Assembly: GCA_963576725.1 (NCBI GenBank)
Contig: OY755241.1
Coordinates: forward strand, 620,001-684,000
Length of the DNA: 64,000 nt
Source of the DNA: Azorinus chamasolen
Lineage: Eukaryota; Mollusca; Bivalvia; Cardiida; Solecurtidae
Reading direction: 5' to 3'
Part shown: piece by piece, positions 43,931 to 58,700 of the stretch
How positions within the stretch are numbered: position 1 is the first letter of the stretch
Layout of the letters: every line of letters begins with the position of its first letter
Position numbers and translations under genes: made by a program
The notes under the pieces: model-generated
What the model was told of the DNA's origin: nothing
Database searches by the model: none
Seen by the model: the letters and a program-made list of their open reading frames with translations, nothing else

Positions 43931-45537
43931 CATTACATATAAAACAAAACATTATTATGCAAAGAAAAAAGTATATAATTATGTATATATTATTAAACAA
44001 CACTTAACCCATGTTTATCTCGTTACTCTTAAAAGGAGCATAGACAAACAATGTAGACGCAGATCAGAGCACTCATGAGGGGTTCCTCTGATCAAGGTTT
44101 GCATCATGTTTGCGTCATGTTTATCATGAAACAGAAGGAAAACCTCACCGTATTAACCCCACTAATGAAAATTAGATTGCCTAGCTATGCTCCTTTGAAC
44201 ACTTTTGCTCGTATATATACAGGTTATATGGGTTAAATAGAACACAACTCATGTTTGCATATGGGCTGCACTGCGACAAACGATGCCGTGTGTGCTATAC
44301 ATGTACATACAATGTAGCTCCAGACCAGCGGTCTGATCGATTTAAAGCCATTTTACAACTTTGATATTAAAAACTGCAGATTATTACGGATCGCTGCATA
44401 TTGATCATCTGCAGTCTTCAAATTATTTTTTTAAGAATCCAGTTCGTTTAAAACATGTATTCATAGCTAACATCAAACAGTTTGGATACTGATGAGGCGC
44501 CGAGTTACTCGGCATCTCATCTGGATTCAAATTATTTGCATAGGTAATCGCCGATTCGTCATTGGCAACGAAAAAGTAGCAGCGCAACGGCGTCTTATCT
44601 TGGTCTACACTATCTTCATTGCCACAAAAACAAATGTTTCCTATGATGCGACTGAATATTAAACACGTAATGGTGGAATGTTGAATTACAAGTCATGTCA
44701 TGATAGTATCACATTTGAATATAATTGCATAGATATAAAACATCTTTGGATTTCAAGATAATGTAGAAACATAATTGTAAACCAGTTTGTAAATACAGTA
44801 TAAACGAAATCCTGATAAACAAACAACGGCTGTCTTCAACCCTTTCCCTCATACATGTATCAGCGCGTTTTGAAATTCCACAGATCTGTTTCTTTACTTT
44901 CTAAAATGGCTACAATATTCCTCACTCTATATATCATTATAACTAGTGTGTCCATGAATATTCTGTAGGTATTGAAATTTGGAATAAACATAGAAGAGGG
45001 AAAGGGTTAAAACACGTGATTGCTTAATGCAGAATGAAAGCAGTACAGAAAGTTTTGTATACCTTTCGTCCTGCATCATGCTACTATCTGTATATAGAAC
45101 ACATGATTAGTTTCATAGTGCTTAAGAGGATTCACTGTATAATTAATTATCAAATGCAGCCTTTAAAATCTTAAGTGACAGGTAAATGCAACACATAAGT
45201 ATTTTAGAAATTACCAAACAAGGAGCTTTATACCTTACTGTGTTCTGCATTAGGCTCTCACATGCTTTTAAAGTCTCCCCTTAGTAAGATATATTAATGT
45301 AAGTACCTTCAGTAACTTGTATATATAATAATCTGTAAAGTTTTGTGAGTATTTGCAGGGGGTCACACGTAGTTATACATCACGTAAAGAAGTACACTAT
45401 TGTTCATTGGATAACCCTTCCAATGCTAGAAACACTGGAACTAGCATTTGCAAACACTGTAGACCAATATCAGAGAGTTCCAGTGATCTGGGTCTATGTC
45501 TGTGAGCAAAAATCAACATATTCGTCCCCCAAATTTA

Positions 45538-45760
45538 ACACATTATCCCCTAGTGACGCATTTTTGCGCATCTATAGAAGTCACTTTATGAAACCATTGT
45601 GATAAATAGAGCATTTGCTCCTATAGGAGCAAATGCTCTATTTATCACAATGGTTTCAAACCACAAATATTTTTTTTCCTTTCCTCTAGTTAGTTCTCCT
45701 TTTCGGTAGATACATTCAAAAAGGTTGGGTCTAAAAATAGCCTAGGAGAGAATGAGTTAA
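45538..45760. mobile_element. F2 MITE, complete reference copy
   Basis: ACACATTATCCCCTAGTGACG at the left and GGAGAGAATGAGTTAA at the right. The centre AAACCATTGTGATAAATAGA... is a near-perfect hairpin around ATTTGCTCCTATAGGAGCAAAT. Other copies: about 7911-8134, 13498-13738, 43587-43812, 45817-46025, 58208-58428 and 58620-58853. Confidence 0.7.
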
Positions 45761-46651
45761 AGGGTTACTAAAGACATGTACAAGTCTGAATCATGTGAAA
45801 TGTCGAGAAACAGTTTAACCCATTCCCTCATATTGACGCCTTTTGACGGTTCTGTAAAAGTTACTTTCTGAAACCATCATGAGAAATAGAGTAAATGCTC
45901 TATTTATCACAGTGGTTTCAAAACTACACAATTCTAAAATTTTCATTTTTTCTAGTAAATGCTCATTTTAGGTAGATTTGTTCAAATAGATTGGGTCTAA
46001 AAATAGCCTTTAAGGGAACGATTTAATTTGAAAACGATAAATAATCGTCGAGTAAATAGTTAAATATTTCAGATAAAACGGATAAAGTATTTTTTTTATA
46101 ATACAATGAGTAGCTAAGTAATTGGGGTCAGTGTATATAAAATATCTAAACAATAATATCAATAAAGGAATCTCCGTGTAAATACTCTATCTATTGAACA
46201 CTATAAATCCCACGTTAAAACAGATCATTTGAAAGACAACTTTGGCATCTGGATCAGTGGAAATGGGTTTTGACAGCAACACATGGATCCGGCTTTCGAA
46301 TGATCGTACGATCATATTTAGCCTAAGTCCTAATACTAATGTTTGCGTGTTCTAGGGTGCAACAAGTAACGCCAACTTCTTACGATATTGATTATCGTTA
46401 TGTTCTCACATACGATGATCGCGAATGGAGATTTGCGATGATCGTATGTTCTTACACTTACGATCATTTCAGTCGACGCTGTAGATAATAATCTACTTAA
46501 AATATATTTTTTTATATTTCTTCGCCAAACTCTATCTTGATGTAACTCATTAGAATCGTCTCTCCGGTTCTGGCTGAGAAATAAGATATTTAGGTAGATC
46601 AGTGTGCATCCCAGGACCACCAGCCGGTTGTGATGAACTGCTAGCAGTTTG

Positions 46652-46689
46652 TTACATACTGGTATAGTTGTGACCAGCATAGTTATCAT
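46652..46689 (-). CDS. Receptor terminal exon
   Basis: The acceptor is TTTAATTTCAG (minus strand). The exon encodes DDNYAGHNYTSM and a TAA stop at 46654-46652. It fits the phase-1 donor of the preceding exon. The 117-codon ORF seen through this stretch is in another frame and is not used. Confidence 0.75.
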
Positions 46690-49600
46690 CTGAAATTAAA
46701 AAAAAAAATATTATTAATATTTTTTTCTGGTTTACCTGTTTATCATGTTTTAACGCTGTACTTTTAACACCTTTGCAAAAAGAGTAGACCCAGATCAGAC
46801 AGCCCCTGTAGGAACTGTCTGATCCAGATCTGCTCTCTATTTGTTTACGGACCTATATAGATTAGTTTCTGCTATGGTCAAATCGTCTTATATGATATTA
46901 TAACATATCAACTAATTAATCACTTCGGTGCCGAATTTCTAAGTGTCGTCTGCAATCCAATTTTGTTAAATCATATTTTAAAATAAGGAAATGAGATAAA
47001 TAAATGCAAATTTCAAAGGAATAAAGCACAGATATAGAAATCGATTTTGAGACAAAAAGTGAAGTCCCTGGTCAGACGCCGCCTTGAAAAGGTGGCGTCT
47101 GATCTGGGACTGCACTAATTGTTGTGGTACATTTTTGCGACATTGGCGGTGAAAGAGTTAACGGGAAAAGCAAGAAGCAAGACATGTTTGTGAAACAATA
47201 CACCCCAACAGACAATTTGAACCATAATTTTGAACTTTGACCTTAAAGCTGGACCTTGATTTCGACATGACACCACTCAAACATTGTATCATGATAAGAT
47301 GATTATTATACACATCATGTATGAAGTCTTCATGTCTTACAGGTTTAAGATTATGGTCAAGAATAATGTTTCATACAGTCCTACAAAAACCTAAATAAAT
47401 AGACATAATAGTCCTTTAATTAACCCTTTACTTCATAAATAAGCCTTTCTACACCAGATCAGATGGCTCTTTTAGGAGCCGCCTTAGTAGGTATGCTCTG
47501 TTTGCTTATGGTTTATTATAGATCTACAGTTGAACTTTGATATCTCGAACTCGGATAACCCGAACTTCGGGATAACTCGAACAAAAACTTCAGTCCCTGC
47601 AAAACTTACAATACAGAATTGCTCCAAGATGTATCTTGACATCATAATTATATTCATGACATCATAATTTCTAAGAGGATATCCATGGAGTACAGGTTTA
47701 AGACAGGTAACAGTTTAATGCTGGTTACAAGAAAGTCATGCAGAAGAAAGCTCCTCTGTAACATATTTGCATGACTTCCGTCCTGCATTAAGAGCTCACC
47801 TGCCTGAAAAGTTCTCAATTCTACTTTGCTAAAATTCTGATTCTACTGTAACAAAAAATATACAGTAAAACCTCTCTATAACTGCCACTAAATTACATCA
47901 GGTAGTTTGTGTCAACGGCAGGTGGCTACTTAAAGCAATGTGGAAGTAAAACAGAACGCTGTTTTACTTTCACCTTGCTATCACTCTTCGTGAGCATCAT
48001 TATTTACTGAACGATGGGAGAAAGCCCAAGTTAGTACCTTTCTGCAGAACGTGGTATGCGTGGTAATCAGGGTCCTCTGGCTGGTACCCTTTGTTGTTAT
48101 AATGCTTAATACTCGATACTGGTTCCACGTATCCCGTATCCTTTTCTGGCCGGTCCGGGAGACTAGGTCGAAATGCTGGCTCCGATACAACAGTTCTGCG
48201 AATATTTGATTTGAATTGAACAATCATGGCTATAATATACACTGGCAAAACAGTTAAACCATCGTATATTTCAGACTGTAGATTCAGATGCGTACTGCTC
48301 TATCAAAGTCTCTTATTTCTGCGCCAAGCACTATAAGTGTTCCTACACATTAGAAGCAAATTGCATCCCTTTATACTGAACAGAGGCATGTAGTATGTGT
48401 AAGTCCCTGACCTGAATGGACAGTTAAACATTAATACTTCCCCTCATGTCAACGCATTCGCAAACAGACTAGACGCAGATCAGATGGCTCTAGTAGGAAC
48501 CGTCTACAGAGGGTCTGCTCTGTTTGCTTATGGCATTATAACTGATCTGACTCGACATTTTTATCAATACCAAAAACAAAATACCCCGTGTACATATGTC
48601 ATTATAAGTTATTACTTATATCATTATAGAATTCAGCTAATAAATATTGATTTCATTATTTCTTTCATTAATGGGCCATTTCACTAAATTCAGCATTCAA
48701 AGTGTTCATAGTTGCCCATTGTGTGTTGCAAAATAGCACATATAGTATAACCTGTCTTAAGCGGCCACCAAACATATGTCTAATTATAGGTCTGTAAAGC
48801 AGAATGTAGCTGAATGTAGGTCAAAATTAATGCAGACAGAACCTATAAGAGCTTTCTGCATTACTTTTACCCTGCATTAAGCAACCACCTGTTTTTTAAG
48901 ACGCCTATATTCAATAAATGAATGGCATATACTACACAGTAGATTCTGTTTTAAGCGGCCGTCAAAAAGAGGTCTAATTATGGGAATGTAAGGCAGATGG
49001 TAGTTTTATGCAGCTCAAAACTAATGCAGAAAACTCCTATAGGAGCTTTCTGCATTATTTTTGTCCTGCATTACTTTTGTCCTGCATTAATCAGCTACCT
49101 CTTTTAACCCTTTCGCTGCCAAACTATGTCGTCTGCTAACTTTGTCGTCTGCTACAAATTTTCATTTGTTTTATTTTCTACATTTTTGTTTCAAAAACAT
49201 AGTAACAGTAACAAACAGTTTGGATCCTGATGAGACGCCGAGTTACTCGGCGTCTCATCTGGATCCAAACTGTTTGCATAGGTAATTACACATCCGGCAT
49301 TGGCAGCGAAAAGGTTAAGACGTCTATGTTCAATAAATGAATGACCGCTTATAAAAAGGTTATACTGTATATCAAGCCTTAGCCAAACTTACCTTACGTC
49401 ATCCGGGTGTATGTAATCATATACTTCATCCTTTGTGTCCTGGCGTTTCAGTGACGGACGCTCTGACGGTGTGTAGGACTGCTGGGGGCGGGGTTGAGGG
49501 TTGTAGGGCGGGTTGGGCGGGTTATTGCTGTAAGATACCGCACTGCGTACTGGCTGTGGCTGGAAAGCCTGAAGTATAATATCAAATGATTAATTATATC

Positions 49601-52600
49601 TCATTGCCGGCATTGTCGTCTGCTGAAAACATTTTTCGTCTGCATCAAGTTTTTACAGTGTTGTTTTTGAATTTCATCGTTAAAAGATACACAGGACATC
49701 ACACATATTTAGGGTGAGGGAGTGAGTTGGGTTTAACGACTTATGATTGGCAGATGAAAATGCGGTTTGGGTTTGGTTCCGACGCAAAACAACTGCTAGT
49801 TTTATTTCCCCGCCACTTACTGTCCACAGCAATAAAAACAGTATTTGAATTAAATTAGTGTATCAAAGATACTTTCTAAATTTAGTAAACACTTTTGTTG
49901 GCGATAGATACAAAAAACAAAGTTTGTCTATTTTTAGATATGAAAGTAGTTCTGAACCTTTCAGGTATGTTACAAGTTGATATAACTAGATCTACAATGT
50001 ATGTATTACGTTACTTGAAATTGAAACCGTGAAAAGTTAAGAGTTTCTAACATTTTTTGTCTAACAAAAGGTCCGAAAAAAATACTATTAGTTGCCAAAG
50101 GTAATAAAGGCCAAAACATAAAACTATTATTTGCCCAAAATCTGAAACGACAATATTAATATTCCTATAATAGTCATCTGATTAGGGCCTGTCCTGTTTG
50201 CTTATGTATCATATTTATCTGATTCTACAGTGTTTACCAGGGTTAATAATGTTCATATACGAATATATTAAAATCCCATTTATACACCTAACACACAAGG
50301 AGCATTATACGTACAAATCCGTACTGAACATGTACACACAAGGAGCATTATACGTACAAATCCATACTGAACATGTACACACAATGAGCATTATACGTAC
50401 AAATCCGTACTGAACATGTACACACAATGAGCATTATACGTACAAATCCATACTGAACATGTACACACAATGAGCATTATACGTACAAATCCGTACTGAA
50501 CATGTACACACAAGGAGCATTATACGTACAAATCCGTACTGAACATGTACACACAATGAGCATTATACGTACAAATCTGTACTGAACATGTACACACAAG
50601 GAGCATTATACGTACAAATCCGTACTGAACATGTCTTTTACTATGTCATATTCTAAGTCATTAATATTCTCGGATTAAACGCGTACACTGATTACCTTCT
50701 ATATTGTTGGGTTTCTTTTTCAAAAGGAGTAAAGTTTAACAGTGTGGATTCTCATAATACTAATTTAATAATACTTAACTCCATAGATATGCCTTTTAAC
50801 GTCTTGGCTTACAAAGCAGACCCACATCTGACGACTCCAGTAGGAGCCGTCTGATCAAGATCTACTCTTGTTTGCTTACAAAATAATGCAGACATGCTTC
50901 TGCATGACCAAAAACATAAATATAAAGATCAAAATCGTATACGAAACATCAGTACGCTCACAATACTAATGTTTGCACAGGTTCAATAGAAAAACCTGTT
51001 CTAAGCGGTCATTCATTTAAATCATTGAACACAAGAATCTTAAACAGCAGGTGGTTGCTTAAAGCAGGGCATAAGTAATGCAAAAATCTTTTTGTATTAC
51101 TTTTGACCTGCATTAAGCTACCACCTGCCTTACAGACCCATAAGTAGACATCTATTACATGCTCGTTAAAGGTAGATTCTACTGTAAATAAATGTTTTGT
51201 ACTTACTCTGGACTGTTGTCGAGGCTTGTCTGTTCTACTCCTCCTCATGAGGAAACAAGCCACGGCTATAATAATTACAATGACTATGACCCCGCCTACT
51301 GCTCCGCCTACTATTGGTCCTATGGATGCTGAAAATAAATAGTTGAATGATAAAAACATTGCGTACATGGATATATTTGACGTCTAAAGCAGTTTACTAC
51401 ATGAACTAGGTCCTGTTACCGACAAAATGTTTGACAAACTATGAAAAACCCGATATTTCGATAATTTTATGCAGGTGGCTGATTAATGCAGGGCGAAATT
51501 CATACAGAAAAACGTTCACCCTGCATTAAGCTGTCACCTGTCTCCAAGACCGATATTTATGCTTAACCCTTCGCTTGCTATTCACGTCAATATACCTACC
51601 TGTAAATAGTGAAGACCCAGATGAGACAGCTCCTGCTGGAGCTGTCTCATCAGGGTCTGCACTATTTACAAGTTGATTGTGCAACCAGTGCACTCCACAG
51701 CAGTAATTGCATGGCGAAATACTTGTACACAGTGAAGATACTCGTATATGTAATTATACAACAGGGCATGGGTAAAGAAGGAGAAATGTATTTTAAAATT
51801 CAGCAAGAGAAGGGTTAATTAAACGTCCGGAGTAGAGAGGTTTTACTCTATACTACTGAAATAATTCCAAGAGCTTTTCATAATCATATAGATATAAGGT
51901 TAAGGGTTGATCATCATACCACCATAACGTTTAACTCTGAAGCCTGTCATTCTTTCATAATGAACACTTGTTCTGAGGTTCTGTCATTATTTCATTTAGC
52001 AGCAATCGTTTAAACCATTTTCTGTGTTGTTATCATTTCTAACCCCTCGGGATGATCTGTTTCAATGCTGTTATTTATGACAATTCAATACCGCTTAAGC
52101 CGGTGCTAGGGGCGTGAGTACTGTTGCACTTTTAATAAGGTCTCATGAACAGATTCATTAAAACCTAGCCTGTAATTATCTCTTTTCGCAGTGTTGCTTT
52201 TGCTTTATATGGACCTCCTACTTTCTGAATTTATGTACTTCACAACAACAGGTGTTAAGTGCACATGTGGCGATTGTAAAAAGTCGCCCTGTACTTTATT
52301 CTCATTGTTGTTTTATTTTCTGGTCCTTCAAGACCATCAGCTTCAATACTTGTCGTTATGAAACTTGATACCAATAACTGCTCATGAATATTCAACAGAC
52401 TCGATAAAACCGAGTCTACAATGTTCTCTTTTCGTATGACAACTTTTGCTTTCGAAGACTCTCTTACTTTCAGAATTAGATACTTAGCAATATGTGTGTA
52501 CACAATTTTCACCCACTACATGTTCAATATTCAAGCTATAATCAATCTGTCTACCAAAATCAACCCAGGTTTTCAATTAGTTTGGATCCTGATGAGACGC

Positions 52601-52724
52601 CGAGTAACTCGGAATATTGTTCCTACAATGAGCATTGCCTTACTTCTTCCTCTGCATTTGACAGATACCCTTTTAAGCGCTTTTGAACGCACATATCCTG
52701 TGTGAAAAGAGCGCTATATAAATG

Positions 52725-52760
<36 letters not shown>

Positions 52761-55700
52761 GATAATGATAATAATGATAATAATAATCTAACCTATTAGT
52801 ATGAAATGGCAGAGTACTTGAATTGCAAATATCTGGTTTAAATGAGACACCCAGTTATTGCCTCACAATGACTTAAATTGTTTGACATACATAAAAAGGT
52901 CTGCATGAAAACAAATATGTTTTCTGAACACGTTAGCACTCAGGCTATTGCTCTGAAGGTCGTAGATTAAACAGACTGACTGATAACTTAATCATAAGTT
53001 CAGTATGCCATAAGTTAAACAGACAAACTGAGCACTCCGTCATTTGCTCAGTATGCCATATGTCCAGACAGACTGAGTATTCAATCATTTGCTCGGTATG
53101 CCACATGTCCAGACAGACTCATTCGTTTGCTCGGTATGTCAAAACTTAAACAAACAGTCTGGGTACGCAAATTCACATATTAAACAGACAAACCATGCAC
53201 TCAATCATTTGCTTGGTATGTCAAACGTTAACCCTTTGCTCCATGTAAGAAATAATGACATCATGAATATCGATTAAATTAATTATTACAGTAACACATG
53301 ACCTTTGACATTTTTGGTCTTGATAGAACGTGTAGAATCATATTTACATTATATCATAAGCAAACAGAGAAGACCCTGGGCAGATGGCTCAGATATGAGC
53401 AGTCTGATATGGGTTTATTCTGTTTGCAAAGGCGTAGAAAAGCGTATATATATGGAGTAAGGGGTTAATCAGACAGACTGAGCATACGAGCATTTGCTCA
53501 TTATGTCAAAGATTAGACAGGCAGAATGAACAATCACTCAATTACTCGGTATACCACAAGTTACATAGTAAATCACAATAAGATCAACTACTCATGCTGT
53601 AAACATGTAAATGTCTATCAATATTTTCTGGAAACGCTGTGCCATAACAATTAACAATTAGCATGCTTATTAACGAATTAACAACTGTGTCATAACAATT
53701 AACATTAATACACTTATGGACGAATTAAGAACTGTGCAATACAATTAACCTTTACACACTCATGGACGAAATAACATCTGTCATAACAATTAACACTTAG
53801 TACGCTTTTGGACGAATGAACAACTGTGTCATAACAATTAACCTTAGAACACTAATGGACGAATTAACAACTGTGTCGTAACAATTAACCTTAACGCATT
53901 AATGTGCGAATTAACAACTCTGTCATACAAATAACCTTACCACTTTAATGGACGAATTAACAACTATATCATAACAATTAACCTTACCATGTTTATGGAC
54001 GAATTATTAACTGCGTCATAATAATTAACCTTACCACACTAATGGACGAATTAACAACTCTATCATACAATCAACCTTAGAACACTAAAGGGCGAATTAA
54101 TAACTGTGTCATAACAATTAAACATCAACACACTTTTTGTCGAATTAACAACTCTGTCATAACAATTGATTCTTAGCACGCTTTTGGACGAATTTCTATT
54201 TCAGATATTCAGATAAGATGCGTAAATGCTTTGAATGTGGGAAACGAATGTACTGGAAATTGCAAATAGTGCAGACTTAGCTCGGGGGCTTATAGAAGAA
54301 CCCTATGATCAGACCTTGCGTTTTTCGTAGTTCAAAACTATCTAGGAAACTTTTCATACTAAATGTATTTTGTAGGTAAACACTAACGGGCCATTCTACT
54401 TCGAATATTCGGCATACGTGAACCCACTGGCACGAGCAAACAGTTTGGATACAAATCAGATACCAGGTAATAAGGTGTCCTATCAGGAATTAAACGTTTC
54501 TCAGAAACTTGAACGAATCGGAAGTACATGTACCGTATTGTCTCAAATAACCGCTCCCGGTGTTGTCACATGTTTAACAGGAGCTTCATGCATTTTTACA
54601 CAAATGGTTGCTTAATCAAGAATGAAAGCAATGCAGAAAGCCCATCGGGTTTTTCTGCAATGTTTTCAATTTACATTAAGCTATCTCCTTTCTTTATTTA
54701 ATGATGATTACATAGTGTTTTAGTTGTTTTATTGATCGTTAGTTTCTCCCTAGAAGTAAGGGACGTTTATCACAGTGGGACGTTTATTAGGAAGAATACG
54801 GTACGGGAAAAACTTGTACCAGATCGGAGATATAAACGCATTTTCACAGAGGCGCCGTATGATCAGTGTCTGCTCTGTTTGCTTTTTGTCGAAGCCAAAC
54901 ATTTCCTTGAAAAGTTTAGATTATATATAACTTCAGCTAATTAATAAATATTCATGACGTCAGTGTTTTTACATTAATATTGAACAAGGAAAGGATTAAG
55001 CAGGCATAATTTTCTAGCAAAGGTTAGTCACTGTGCAACTATTCTAACATGTGATGTGAAGGGAAATAAACAGGGAACAACGGACTACCGAGGGCTTCAA
55101 CAATCTTTTCTTTGTCAGTCTTTGTCCCATCATTGTTTGCATTCCCAGTAGGGTTAACAGTAGGGAGGGACGTCTCCCTTTCCTCTAGAGTTGGCTGACG
55201 TGTATCTGGGTCGGCTGACGATGCCAGTGTCGTTGGTGTTCTATTTGGTTCTATAGAGGTATGGAATGCTATGACTTATCAATTATTATTTGACAGCCCG
55301 GCTTCATGAGTCGAGATAAAACGAGCATTGTCAATAGCATACGTGCATCCACAAGGTTTATATCTAGATTCAACAAACATGCACGTGAAAAGCACTTGGG
55401 CGTGGCTAACAGTATTGGTAGCAGCTAAATGGACCATACATAATTCAAAGTTATTGTGCATATATTGTGGATACAGTGAACCCTCTCTAAACCGGACGGT
55501 CAATTTAGTATAAATATCGGTCTTGGTGACTGGTGGCAGCTTAATGCAGGGTGAAAGTCATGCTCCTCTAGGAGCTTTCTGTTTGACTTTCACTCTGCAT
55601 TAAGCAGCCACCTGCCCAAAAGTACCAGAATTCTTCTGTATTTGAATTCCGGTTTATAGAGGTTTTGTTGTACAGTAAAACCTCTCTATAACGGCCACTA

Positions 55701-58700
55701 AATTACGTTAAGTAGTTTGTGTTAAAGGCAGGTGGCTGCTTAAAGCAAGGTGAAAGTAAAACAGAACGCTCTATAGGAGCGTTCTGTTTAACTTTCACCT
55801 TGCTTTAAGCAGCCACCTGCCCTAACTACTAACTAATAAACACAATTTAGTGGCCGTTATAGAGAGGTTTTACTGTATATGCACGAGAGTGGCAGTGCAG
55901 AGTACATATACATGTACATGAGAAGCTACAAGATGGACTCCCTTGGGGTTTTAACCCAATAACTCATGAATATTTAATAACAAATGACAAATTATGACAT
56001 TATGAATATTACATAGCTGAAGTTTATAATGGTTTATGAACGCAGAAAGTTTTAGCTTTAGCAGAAACTAAATCGGACTTGCTTGATTACATAAGCAAAC
56101 AGAGCAGACCCTGATCAGACTGCTTCTACAGGAACTGTCTGAACTGGGTCTACTCTTTTTGCCAAAGTGTGAGAAGAGTTTCCTATGAGGGAAATGACTC
56201 ATTAGACTTTTCTAAAACATTGTAATCAAGTACGTACTATAAACGAAGGGGTAGCGATCATATATGATCACATGTGATCCATACCTATTCTGCATAACGT
56301 AATGAGTGACGCATTGGATTCTTTTGTATTATTCTTTGATCATTACAAGGTTTCTACTATAGTTTACATAAGTATACAGACATCCAAATGCCCTTCTCCA
56401 CCAGTTTGTAAAGATGAAAAGATCAATTTTGGCACCTTTCTAATACCCTTAACCTTTTCACCGCCGCAGTCGCATAAATGCACCATGACAAATAGTGCAG
56501 TCCCAGATCAGACGCCGCCTTTTCAAGGCGGCGTCTGATCAGGGACTTCACTATTTGTCTCAATCTCTATTTCTATATATGTACTTTATTCCTTTGAAAT
56601 TTGCATTTATTTATCTCATTTCCTTATTTTACTGAATGATTTAACAAAATTTGGATTGCAGACGACAATTAGAAATTTGGCACCGAAAGGGTTAAATTCA
56701 GACTGACACAGTAGCAAATAGTGTAGAACCTGATTAAACTCGCTATAATTATGTGTCTGTCTGAATACTTAGGATAGCTAGGGAAATCAAATGACGTAGT
56801 CTGGAAACTTTAGTTAAATGAGCTAAAGTAAGTGTAATACTATATGTACATGACTACATCTTGTATACTATATATGAACAGTGAAGAAAAAATAAAAGGT
56901 ATGCTGACCTAAAAACGACAATCATGTATTTTATATACAATGTATCTACATTTTATATGACAGCAAAATAGAAGTGCACAAACTTACTGCCAGTCTGTTT
57001 ATCTGGAGCTTGTGTCACCCCCGAGGATGTGGTGGGGGTGGGGGTGGAGGTGGAGGTGGACGAGGGCGTGGTGTCAGTGACAGGTGTCACATAATCCTTG
57101 CATGTTCTGCAGCACCTGCGCAGGTCAAACTCGCTGTATTCCCCACACTCGATCTCCCGACAGTCCGGCATGGCATCGCCGTACTTACAGTCTAGGAAAT
57201 AATAATAACTCAATAAACACTTGTTTTAACCCGTTTCGCATGAACACTTTGTATTAATCCTTTACTCAATAAATACGCCTTTCTGCGCATTTGTAGACAG
57301 AGCAGACCCAGATCAGACGGCTCATGTAGGAGCCGCCTGGTCAGTGTCTGCTCTGTTTGCTTATGAAATTATAATAGATCTGACTGCAGTTTCTACCAGT
57401 ACCAAAACGTCAGTTGTATATGTGCCATTATAAATATAAACTAATATATACTCATGGTGTCAGTATTGGTCAGATACTGAGCTTGCTCAGATTCTGACCA
57501 TTCAGATACAGTTGAACTTCGACATCTCAAACTTCAATGTACTATATAAATTAGTTCGAGATAACGGAAGTTCGAGTTATCCGATTTCTGATCTGGGCAA
57601 TTTCTCAAGTTCACAGCTTAATGCAGGTCTACAGTAATGCTGAAAGTTCCTGTAGGAGATTTCAACATTACTGTAGACCTGCATTAAGCTGTGAAATGTG
57701 TTTCTAGATATGCGTAGTGATACATTTTAGAGCATTTCTGTATTTTAAAACTTTGAAGGACCGAACTTTAAGTTCGAGTTATACCGAAGTTCGAGTAATC
57801 AGAGTTCGAGATATCAACTGTTGAACTGTTCAACTGTACTCGAGAATGATCTCAGACCCAGAAGTGTTATAACATTGGACCCATGACAACGTTACAATAA
57901 GCTGTAGTTACCCGGGAAGTTGTCATCTCTGTACTGCAGACAGGACTGACAGCATTGTGATTCTAGCTGATAGCACAGGTGTACATTTGTGGGCATGATG
58001 GTCTGACACATCGGGGCCTTGTCGCCGTATAAACAGTCTGAAACGCGAGCAAGAAGTTAGACAGATATATATAGCAATAAACCAGATTGTTTGGCTAACA
58101 CTCAACATATAACCATTCCTCTTTCACTGCTATGTTTCATTCTATACACAGATTGTTACAAATAATGTCAGACATATTTGTCGAAAACAATTGTAGTAGA
58201 AGTGGTATTTAACCCATTCCCTCATATAGACGTCTTTTGACGCCGCTGTAAAAGTCGCATTTTGAAACCATTATGATTAATAATCAAATAAATGATTTAT
58301 CATAGTGGTTTCAAAACTACGCACTTCTACATGTATAAGTTCCCATTTTCTCTAGTAAATGCTCCTTTTTGATAGATTTACTCAAAGATGTTGGATCTAA
58401 AAATAGCCTATGAGGTAATGGGCTAAACATGGTACATGAATGCTACATGCAGTGGTAATTTCAGATGCATTTATATACCGTAGACAACTGTTCCAAGCAA
58501 TTGTAATTGCAGAGATTTTCAAACACTGTAAATGATTGTCACAAGCAATTGTGAATACAGATGTTCATGTATTTGAGCACAGTAGACTACTCTTACAGAC
58601 AACTGTAAAATCACAGGTACTTAACCCATTACCTCATAAGCTATTTTTAGACCCAACCACTTGGAATAAAACTACCGAAAAGGAGCATTTAGTAAAGAAA

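Larger units (their letters stand above)
38829..46651. repeat. Intergenic region between convergent genes: MITEs and small tandem repeats
   Basis: No coding exon seen. F1 about 38855-38990, 40183-40428, 40783-41017, 41666-41900 and 42885-43090. F11/F8-like about 39005-39185. F2 about 39700-39930 (inverted), 43587-43812, 45538-45760 and 45817-46025. F10 about 41318-41615. F5 about 42236-42480. F3 about 42593-42817. F11 about 43269-43470. F7-like about 44470-44570. F6 about 44839-45010. A 53-bp palindrome about 44370-44425. 46030-46650 is unassigned and may hold the receptor 3' UTR. Confidence 0.65.

Noticed and set aside
39463..45602. Numerous 60-90 codon ORFs in the intergenic region
   Set aside because: Nearly all coincide with MITE copies (F1, F2, F3, F5) and recur wherever the same MITE occurs.
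46336..46689. 117-codon minus-strand ORF at the receptor 3' end
   Set aside because: It is in a different frame from the one fixed by the upstream exon phases; the spliced frame stops after 12 codons at 46652.
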